A stretch of 13,972 nucleotides of DNA from Gryganskiella cystojenkinii (taxonomy: Eukaryota; Mortierellomycota; Mortierellomycetes; Mortierellales; Mortierellaceae): positions 1 through 13,972 of the forward strand of contig JAAAIG010000643.1 in assembly GCA_015852425.1 (NCBI GenBank), given 5' to 3'. The translations under genes were made by a program, and so were the position numbers. Shown in pieces: positions 7,761 to 13,972 of this stretch (the stretch's first letter is position 1; every line of letters begins with the position of its first letter). The notes below the pieces were generated by a model. The model saw nothing but the letters and a program-made list of their open reading frames with translations, made no database searches and was not told where the DNA came from.

Positions 7761-8600
7761 GAATGAAGATAGACAGAGGCAGAAATAAAGACATCTTAAT
7801 GCAATCAAGAAAAACAAGAGAAAACTTAGACAGAGATGGGCAGGAGGCGCCTCCTTCCTTTCTCCTTTCTACCCCTTCACTCTGATTATGGTATTCTCAT
7901 TCTCTTCTCGGGTGTTTCCCATATCGGCAAAGGTGGTGGTGACTATGTGGCCTAATATACCACTTTGGGGTGGTCCAAGAAATGAAAGAGGGGGAGAGTG
8001 GGAACAAACGTCAAGAACAAAAAGTGGTTTGTTGTTGTTGCTCTGTTTGATAATGCCTTAAGATGTCAATTAGCCACTCGTCTCCCAGAAAAGGATATTT
8101 GACCATTTGACAAAAGGCACTCGAAGAAACGTTTGACCATTCCTAGAGCCGCACAAGCAAAGACAAAGATTTTCTAGAACCATCTTTCTGCGTGAGCAAT
8201 AACCGGTGGCTAAACGTGTCGGACTGTGGACGGTACAAGAAGAGAAGGAAAAAAAACCAAATTGGTCCTGATGACTCGATTTGATTAACTCGTTCGGGCA
8301 CAGTCAGCCAAAAAAATAGGGCAAGAAAACTTTCTTTTTTCATTGCTTGAAAAAGGAAAAAACCATCAAGGAGGAACGAAGATGGGAGATATCCTGCAGG
8401 CGAGAAGACCGAAAGCCGAATATCGACACTAAATCGCACACGAGGAAGCAACCGTGCAGCTGGGTGAGTTGGGGTGGGTTTAGTTGGAATGCCAAGCGAG
8501 AACTTTCTTCAGGCCGCGCCACCGTAGAGAAAATATCTTCGGTAAAAATCACGCTCCGAGTCCGTCGGCCCTTCGGAAGGATTCATTGGGGTTGAAAAAA
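7761..8600. other. Region without a recognisable gene
   Basis: No supported gene. A 10-bp direct repeat TTTGACCATT is at 8098-8107 and 8132-8141. A GTT microsatellite lies at about 8026-8040. The open frames (8143-8451 minus, 8347-8595 plus) show no family features, and the plus-strand one starts with TTG. Confidence 0.4.
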
Positions 8601-9129
8601 TTTAAACTTTGCCACGTTTTTTTATCTTTTTCTTTCTGCTGAAAGTGAATGGAGTGAACGGAGTGAAAGCGGCGGAGCAAAAAAAGAAGGGTGAGAGAAG
8701 AAGAGGTTTTTTTGATGCCCAGCCTCCCTCTTTGATTCGACTCTCGCAGACCGAAGCTCTCACAATAACAATCTCATTTGAACAAATCAATCCCAATCCT
8801 CCTATAGAACAGTACACGAGAGAAATTCTTTCTTGGACCTTCACGCTCGACTTTTGTCAGAAGAGAAATCGCGCTGAGTAGTTTGTTATCGTTTCATTTG
8901 ATCCATTCATTACTTCCCCTTTGTGTGTTTTCTTTCAATTTGTAGTTTGAGCAATCGACTTTTTTTATTTCCTTTGCAACTTGAACATCGTCCATTGGTT
9001 TGTCCATCCTCTCTTTGCTTCTATCAGGAGTGCTTGTTATTGACCAAGATTTCCTTTGACTAAGGGGTGAATGCCAAATTGTACCATACAGCATTTGATA
9101 AAAAAATAAAGGGTTCCGACCTCCACAAG
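8601..9129. other. Region without a recognisable gene
   Basis: Contains a short tandem repeat, GTGAATGGA/GTGAACGGA/GTGAAAGCG at 8645-8671 (9-bp unit, third copy degenerate). The open frame through it on the plus strand (8609-8881) starts with TTG and has no ATG. Nothing else stands out. Confidence 0.4.
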
Positions 9130-9275
9130 ACAGCGTCGAAAGGTAAAAGTGCGGGGTGCAAGGAGAAAGGGAAAAAGGGAAGAGAATTGGACGGAGAGAG
9201 ATGGGGAGTGGGAAACCAGAGGAGTAGATCTCTTGGTGCTGCAACTCCTCTCCCTTGCCCCTCCTCTCCCCAAAA
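9130..9275. repeat. Purine block followed by pyrimidine block
   Basis: 9140-9215 is strongly G/A-rich and 9241-9274 strongly C/T-rich on the plus strand. The two blocks are partly complementary (GGGAGAGG-like against CCTCTCCC-like), so the stretch could fold back imperfectly or adopt a triplex. The minus-strand frame at 9037-9633 covers it but starts with GTG. Confidence 0.4.
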
Positions 9276-10336
9276 TACAAACAACATGTACAAACAAAAA
9301 CAGCTGGGTGAAGTTGGGTGAAGGTTGATCTTCTTTCTTGGATGCAGCCTCTTGCATAGGAAAGACGTGGACTAGACCTTGTAAAACAAGAAATAGCAGC
9401 AAGGGAAGTCGGTGTGCTTGGAGTCTATTTTTTTTTTCTATTGTCAGCATCTCCGAATCTCTCACCAAGGTCATTGTGCAGACTGAGGCTGGACCCTTTC
9501 GAATGCAGACACCAACCAAAAAAAACCGGACCTTCCTTTTCCTCCCTCCCTTTTTTTTCTTTTCTTGTCTGTCCGTTTTTGCCATCTCGTGTGCAAGTGT
9601 CTGTGATCTTCCATTCGGGTGCCAGACGTGCACTGCTATGACAAATCACTTCTGAAGTTTAAAAAGAAAACAAACTCAGCTGCAAATTGCCTAGCCGATG
9701 GTCCAAAGTAGAAGGGACAGGTACCTGTCCATGCTACAAATGCTCAACCCGCCATTCAAACCATTGTTTTTATTTTTTTTCTGCCTCAATCAAGACAGCT
9801 GAGAACCAAGAAAGCGAAGCTCGAAGCTCCGCGTCGAAAACAACAAACAAAAAAAAAAGTGAGAAGAGAGGAAAGAAGAAAAAAATGGTTGATGAGCCTG
9901 TCCCTCTGATCTGCCCCTTCTCCAAAACCGAACCTTGTACCTTCCCTCGTGGCAAAAACCAAGAAAGAAAAAAGTTGAAAGAAAAAAAGGGAGACTGCAA
10001 AACAAAGAGGGAATGCTCCGACGATGCAGCAGTGCAGCTGTCAAGCACCCTTTGTTGTTGAAAGTCTGGAGGGAACCAAACAACAGTAGAAACAAAGAAA
10101 AGAAGACACATGGTCAGGCATACGAAGAGAGGAGTATGCCTTGCTTTTTCTCACTCTCTATCTCTCTCTCTTACTTCCCGCCAGTTTCTTGCCACGAGGT
10201 TAAAAAATGGCTCAAGAGTACAAAACACGCATTGCTGATCCGCCCCGTCCAGGTCTTGCAGATGAGAAAGTGGTCCCAAAAACCAGATGACCAAACTCCT
10301 TTCAAACTCCTTGCAGAAAAAAAAAGGTCCTCGTTA
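9276..10336. other. Region without a recognisable gene
   Basis: Low-complexity A-rich and CT-rich stretches with no supported coding sequence. The longer open frames (9687-10061 and 9935-10438, both plus) begin with TTG and are rich in K and S or in F and L, as expected from the skewed composition. Confidence 0.4.
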
Positions 10337-10533
10337 TTTTTTTTTTTTTATTTTTTTTTTGAATGCACACATCTTTTTCATACATGTCTTTTTCATACTT
10401 CGTCTCTCTTGATTTTTCTGCCAGTTCGTGCAGCGTAGAACAACTCGGAGTCTACATGCATACAGTTGAGGGTGAAAAAAAGGAAAAGGTTAAAGGACGA
10501 GGAGGAGGAGAGGAGGAGGAGGAGGAAAGGAGA
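10337..10533. repeat. T tracts and a GGA microsatellite
   Basis: T13 at 10337-10349 and T10 at 10351-10360 are separated by one A. An unbroken 35-nt purine run, mostly GGA/GAG units, lies at 10499-10533. Both are typical of unselected or structural fungal intergenic DNA, and the GGA run is a candidate for triplex or slipped structures. Confidence 0.6.
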
Positions 10534-10876
10534 CATGAAAGATAGACCACAAGAACATGCTGCACAATGACTCCACCGTCTTCAAAAAAAAGGTGGTAAC
10601 AGTAGAACGGAGAGTTTCCATGTTGATTTTTCTCTCTCTGTCTTTGACATGTCATCCGCTCTCCAGTTGACTTCGAGGATAAACGCGTTTGCTGTTCTAG
10701 TTGTTACACTATCTCTCGCAATGTGAATGACTGGCAAACAAGCAGACTGCCTTCCCTAATGTTTTTTGATGTTTTCTTCGGGTTAGATCGGCTTAGTCGA
10801 TTCTCCAACAATTTACACTAGGGCAGCAACACAGGGACACGGAATAGTTTCCCCGCGCAATTTCCTGTACTGTGAC
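10534..10876. other. Region without a recognisable gene
   Basis: Mixed sequence. A perfect palindrome AAACGCGTTT is at 10681-10690, with an ACGCGT core as in MCB boxes. From 10787 the plus frame leading into the small ORF at 10877 is already open, just after TTAG acceptor-like sites. Confidence 0.35.
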
Positions 10877-11077
10877 ATGATTCAGGAACGCGGTATCCGG
10901 TTTGTCCACTTCTTGGACCTGCGCGCGCTCGAACGCGAAGGAGAGGAAGGGAGACAGTGTGGGGGGCTGATTGAAATGACGAGGAGGGACAATCGAGAGA
11001 CGGAGGCTGTCGAAAGTCTTGGCAATAATCAACAGGGAGAGTCGAACGCCCCTCCTATCTCAAAGTTACAAAAATAA
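10877..11077 (+). CDS. Hypothetical small ORF, 66 residues
   Basis: This starts with ATG, is GC-richer than its surroundings and is charged (many E and R), with no low-complexity bias. Its TAA stop overlaps an AATAAA hexamer at 11073-11078. The same frame is open upstream to 10787, so it could be the last exon of a spliced gene whose earlier exons I cannot find. I recognise no domain, signal peptide or membrane segment. Against it: 66 codons is within chance for this length of DNA, there is no leader like those of the three clear genes, and no neighbour suggests a role. Treat it as a candidate only. Confidence 0.18.
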   Translation: MIQERGIRFVHFLDLRALEREGEEGRQCGGLIEMTRRDNRETEAVESLGNNQQGESNAPPISKLQK

Positions 11078-11740
11078 AAAGAGAGAACCCCATAACACGG
11101 ATCAGTGGATGACCACAGCAAATCGATCATAAATGGTCCGGTTCCTAAAAAACGGATAGAACCGAGTTCCCTGGGGACTCGACAAGGGTCCCGTCTTCCG
11201 TCAGGTAGATGCTCCCCCCTCCTCTCCCTCCCTGAGTTCTATTGCCAGTACCCTCTTGCCCGACCTGGTGCCTTATTATATCCCTTTACCCCCTTTAACA
11301 TCGACCAGACGAGAAGTGATGAAGGAGGAGGGCAAGGAGGAAACATGGACAGGGGGCACAAAAAAAGTGGTTGAATTGGGAAGAGGGGTAAGTTTTGTCG
11401 CAACCTACACCACAAGTTCCAACCACCAGAAACGCACACAGTCTATAACATATCAATCCAACCACCACCCGTCAACGCGTTGTGCGTGTGCGTGTGATTT
11501 TTGTGATGCTATTCTCACCGCCATTGTCTCCTCCCGAGGACCACCCACGATTGGTGTTTCTAGTCCTCGACCAAACATAATAACCACAGCATTTCTTTCA
11601 GTATTCTAGAGCATGAACGAAACCAATATAACAGGAGCTCAAACTTTTTATCCTTCAGGAAACCATCGGAAACCGGCCTTTGCATATCAACGCTTTTCAT
11701 TACTTATCAAACGTACACATCGCAAAAAAGAAAAAAGAAA
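11078..11740. other. Region without a recognisable gene, with hairpins and one splice-site pair
   Basis: CGGTTC at 11139-11144 and GAACCG at 11159-11164 form a 6-bp inverted repeat. It is overlapped by an imperfect hairpin at 11163-11181. A consensus GTAAGT at 11388-11393 and a strong acceptor TTTCTTTCAG ending at 11601 would define a 214-nt intron. No frame remains open across it. CAACGCGTTG at 11473-11482 is a perfect palindrome. Confidence 0.35.
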
Positions 11741-11800
11741 GAGATTTTTTTGAAGAGATATTTATTTTTATGAAAAGTATATTATGTTTTTTATGAAGGG
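11741..11800. repeat. AT-rich patch with direct repeat
   Basis: About 60 nt of very AT-rich sequence holding TTTTTATGAA twice (11765-11774 and 11788-11797, 23-nt period). It lies about 450 nt past the response regulator stop. It could be an easily melted element or part of a terminator region, or nothing. Confidence 0.4.
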
Positions 11801-12247
11801 TTTCAATCAGGGTCCCCCAGTCCATCTAAGGAGGAGGGAGCTGATGATGAAGAAGCGAAAGAAACTCTTAAGGAGTTCTTAGCGTTTGCTTTTTTTGTGT
11901 TTTTCAGGCGGTAGTGTGTTTGCCAAGCGAAAAATGGGTTAACCAAAAAAGAAAGCAAAAAAAGTATTAAGAATCTATCCTAAAAGGCGACCTTCAGGTC
12001 GAAGGGATAAAATAACCGGTGGATTTCCCGTGTAATCGACTCGCGCAATGCGAGGATAAGAAGGATGGGAAGAGGGTATGGGCTTCACCGATGGGGGGAG
12101 ACGTGATATTGCTGTCTGAGAGCAAAAAAATGCGCGGTCAAAGAAGGCGCAGAAGAAAAAGAAACAACGAAAAAAGCAAATGTTTTTTGTGTGGGGTAGA
12201 GTGTTTTTCTTGGGGAGGTTCAAAAGAGTGGTCTTGGGGCCGATTGT
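11801..12247 (-). other. 3' region of the response regulator gene
   Basis: No gene is supported. This probably includes the 3' UTR; no canonical AATAAA is seen on the minus strand between 12020 and 12247. A small perfect hairpin CGACCTTCAGGTCG is at 11989-12002, about 245 nt past the stop. Confidence 0.4.
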
Positions 12248-12913
12248 TCATCCACCAGATAAGGTAGGCACGTTCTTGAGGGCCTGGTCGATGGCCATGC
12301 GCAACTTGGGAAGCGCAATAGGCTTGGAGACACAGTCGGCCATACCGACTTGGCGGTACAGCTCCTTCTGGTCCTCATCATCCGAGGTGGTGACAGCGAT
12401 GATGGGGACGTGCTTGTTCTGCTCCAAAATCGTGTTGTTGTCGTTGTTTCGGATCGCCGTCGTGGTCTGGACACCGGAGAGGACGGGCATATCAATATCC
12501 ATAAGGATCAAGTCGACTTCATCCTTCGAGAGCTGGTCCAAAGCAGAGACACCCGAGTTCATGATTGAGGTGAGCTGGATCGTGTCCGCAAAGTGCTTGT
12601 TGAGAAGGCGAGAGAGGATGCTGAGGTTGATTTGGTTATCGTCGATGATCATGACCTTGATCTTGCGCTTAGGCTGTTGGTCAATAATAGAAGTGTTGTC
12701 GTCAAACTCGTCGCCGTTGATAGACTCCATGCTCATCGCTGGCGAAGGAGGAGAGCTGGGGGGAGTCATAGCAGTGAAAGTCGAGTTGGTCGAGGACATG
12801 TTGTTAAAGGCCTTGGAAAGGTAGGCAGAAGTCTTTTGAAGGGGTAGTTGTTCTTGAACGAGACTTGTTGTTGGAGTGGTGGAGCACATTTTTCGGAGGA
12901 GGGAACAGAGCAT
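12248..12913 (-). CDS. Stand-alone response regulator (receiver domain protein)
   Basis: 221 residues, single exon. Residues 1-83 are a Ser/Thr/Pro/Asn-rich tail with three proline-directed sites (Thr50, Ser54, Ser57) and an acidic stretch near 67-73. Residues 84 to about 213 are a complete CheY-like receiver: acidic pair Asp91/Asp92, phospho-acceptor Asp139 in LILMDIDMP, conserved Thr175 in IIAVTT, and Lys197 in VSKP. It should take phosphate from a histidine phosphotransfer protein in a fungal His-Asp phosphorelay. No DNA-binding, kinase or other output domain follows, unlike Skn7 or Rim15; a small Srr1- or Ssk1-like role is possible but not shown. The ATG at 12913 is the first on the presumed transcript; the frame continues upstream to 13084 only through non-ATG codons. 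Codons in the receiver are strongly C-ending, hinting at good expression. Confidence 0.93.
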   Translation of the reverse strand: MLCSLLRKMCSTTPTTSLVQEQLPLQKTSAYLSKAFNNMSSTNSTFTAMTPPSSPPSPAMSMESINGDEFDDNTSIIDQQPKRKIKVMIIDDNQINLSILSRLLNKHFADTIQLTSIMNSGVSALDQLSKDEVDLILMDIDMPVLSGVQTTTAIRNNDNNTILEQNKHVPIIAVTTSDDEDQKELYRQVGMADCVSKPIALPKLRMAIDQALKNVPTLSGG

Positions 12914-13140
12914 GGTCGAGTTGGGGTTAAGTGAGGAGAGAGGAGCTTGCTGTGGAAGAATAATGGTGTTCGTGTTGTTGCTGGTGAAGTGAGAGTGAGT
13001 GAGTGCGAGAATTTTTATGTATGTGTTGCGCGAAGTTGAAGTTGAGTGCGTGGTGAAGTGCGAAGTATTTGTAGCAAGTTGCAAAGCTGGAGTTGGGAAG
13101 AAAGAAAAAAGAAAGAAAAAAGAGGAAAAAGAGAGACAGG
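12914..13140 (-). other. Leader of the response regulator gene
   Basis: On the minus strand this is a C/A/T-rich stretch with CACT repeats (about 12985-13008) and a CT-rich block (about 13095-13135). It contains no ATG, so scanning ribosomes would reach 12913 first. It resembles the leader of SDR copy 2 in composition. A second TATA-like CATAAAAAT at 13011-13019 would allow a shorter leader. Confidence 0.5.
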
Positions 13141-13146
13141 ACCGCG

Positions 13147-13156
13147 CCTTTTTATG
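13147..13156 (-). promoter_or_regulatory. TATA-like box of the response regulator gene
   Basis: CATAAAAAGG on the minus strand, about 240 nt before the ATG and directly upstream of a CT-rich block. It is similar to the CATAAAAG before SDR copy 2. A CCAAT motif lies close by on the plus strand (13165-13170 area). Confidence 0.4.
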
Positions 13157-13211
13157 TCTGCAGTGCCAATCCGCAGGATCGAAAGAGGGTTTTTTTCGTC
13201 GACTCTTTCCT

Positions 13212-13425
13212 CAATTGAATTGATATTGAATACTCACCTTGTTTATTTACTTTTTCAATTGCTCCCTTTTTTTTCAAAATGGCAAAATTCTCCTCCGTCC
13301 GCAGCCTTTTGGACCAATTGTTCGCAGATTGAATTGAGTTTGAATAAAACGGCGTGGATTCAATCGTTTTCAATACTCCGTCAAACTTGGCAAAGATACA
13401 GATTAGGACAGTCGAATGTCAATTG
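13212..13425. promoter_or_regulatory. Cluster of four CAATTG palindromes upstream of the response regulator
   Basis: CAATTG occurs at 13212-13217, 13256-13261, 13315-13320 and 13420-13425. The last is part of TCAATTGACG, and a related TTTGACGTTT follows at 13453-13462. CAATTG fits the CANNTG core of bHLH-type sites, but the factor is unknown. The spacing is irregular. It lies 300 to 510 nt before the start codon, a reasonable place for upstream activating sites. Confidence 0.35.
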
Positions 13426-13448
13426 ACGCTGTTTCCACTCGTTTGATC

Positions 13449-13667
13449 TCATTTGACGTTTGCCTCCATTTTTTTGACTCTTCGCCACGCCACACAGACC
13501 CAGTGCGCTGAGTAGTCTTTGTAATCTTGATCATTATTAATGAGGACCATTGCGCGGCTCGCGTCCAACAAGGCCTTCCTCCCCTGTTCTCTGACTATTG
13601 CAAGAATCCCTGCGATCCACCGTCTATCAAGAGACATGCCCTCTATATTCGTTTTTACATGGACCAT
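13449..13667 (-). CDS. Hypothetical small ORF, 72 residues
   Basis: Starts with ATG and stops with TGA. The translation is mixed and basic at its end, without low-complexity runs. It lies upstream of the response regulator on the same strand, in a patch of balanced GC content. No domain or motif is recognised. No clear leader or polyadenylation signal supports it, and its end abuts the presumed promoter region of the response regulator. It may be an exon of a gene that continues beyond, an upstream small gene, or chance. Confidence 0.15.
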   Translation of the reverse strand: MVHVKTNIEGMSLDRRWIAGILAIVREQGRKALLDASRAMVLINNDQDYKDYSAHWVCVAWRRVKKMEANVK

Positions 13668-13972
13668 GAGTCTTCACTGAGCTTCAGCCTTCAAGGAAAG
13701 TGGGAATAATAGGCATGTTCTTGGTTATGATGATCCTAGTCTTGAAGGGACCCCAAATTAGTCAGTGATCTCTCGCGACGGGAAAATTTTTCGTTGTGAT
13801 CAAAAAACTTGTTCTTTTACTTTGCCCCCAACGAGCCAAGCCAGGAAAATAAAAATGCCCAGTTTTTCTCCTCGGCAGAGCGCTTTGTCTGGGCGGATCA
13901 AAAAAGGCGAGAAATTTTTTTTCGCAAAAAACAGGAAAATGAGCAATTTTTTGCACTGCCTCCTTCCCCCCC
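13668..13972. other. Right end, no recognisable gene
   Basis: Mixed AT-rich sequence. Two small overlapping inverted repeats are present: GCGAGAAA at 13907-13914 against TTTTTCGC at 13918-13925 (one G-T pair), and a perfect GCAAAAAA at 13924-13931 against TTTTTTGC at 13947-13954. The minus-strand open frame at 13762-13956 starts with GTG. Confidence 0.4.

Noticed and set aside
9037..9633. Minus-strand open frame of 198 codons
   Set aside because: Starts with GTG and runs through purine/pyrimidine blocks; low-complexity product.
9935..10438. Plus-strand open frame of 167 codons
   Set aside because: Starts with TTG and runs through the T tracts, giving a string of Phe; no family resemblance.
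10681..11482. ACGCGT cell-cycle boxes in palindromes (10681-10690 and 11473-11482, also near 6545 and 6650)
   Set aside because: About two are expected by chance in a gap of this length and no gene lies next to them.
11758..11772. Yeast-like replication origin consensus in the AT-rich patch
   Set aside because: It misses the consensus by one position, and the budding-yeast consensus does not hold in other fungi.
12180..12824. Plus-strand ATG-started frame of 214 codons
   Set aside because: Antisense shadow of the response regulator, whose C-ending codons suppress stops on the opposite strand.
12914..13084. N-terminal extension of the response regulator to 13084
   Set aside because: The frame is open but has no ATG upstream of 12913; the translation is the CA/CT-rich leader read as Ser/Thr/Asn/His.
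1..13972. CRISPR array, rRNA, spliceosomal RNA, transposase or reverse transcriptase
   Set aside because: Looked for regular repeat-spacer patterns, conserved snRNA words and catalytic motifs on both strands and saw none.

Overview
The window looks like nuclear DNA from a filamentous or early-diverging fungus. Three protein-coding genes are clear. Two have spliceosomal introns (120 and 114 nt, GTAAGA...CAG and GTACGT...TAG). Two of the three have CA/CT-rich leaders running up to the start codon, and all three have a purine at -3. Mortierellomycota or Mucoromycota is my best guess from this style, but nothing in the sequence proves it.

Layout. At 1-538 there is upstream DNA with a T tract. 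At 539-1642 and 2169-3263 (both + strand) lie two tandem short-chain dehydrogenase/reductase (SDR) genes. They are about 65% identical by eye, and each has a single intron in the same codon, so they are a tandem duplication. Both keep the complete NADP(H)-type SDR signature. At 12248-12913 (- strand) lies a 221-residue response regulator: a Ser/Thr/Pro-rich N-terminal tail followed by one complete receiver domain and no output domain. Its leader and promoter region, with a TATA-like box and four CAATTG palindromes, occupies about 12914-13430.

Between the convergent 3' ends of the second SDR and the response regulator is about 9 kb (3264-12247) with no gene I can support. The six longest open stretches there (158 to 198 codons) do not begin with ATG and match no family I recognise. 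The gap is full of homopolymers, purine/pyrimidine tracts, short inverted repeats and a few good splice-site pairs. Because both flanking genes end into it, it is not needed as a promoter for either. It must hold non-coding RNA, decayed sequence, chromosomal structure, or a multi-exon gene that I cannot see.

How the genes relate. The two SDRs probably reduce or oxidise related lipophilic carbonyl or alcohol substrates, and differ most in the substrate-lid segment. The response regulator would be the receiver end of a His-Asp phosphorelay. Nothing links it functionally to the SDR pair beyond proximity. I found no clear previously undescribed system. The best leads are the empty convergent gap with its hairpins and the output-less receiver protein.
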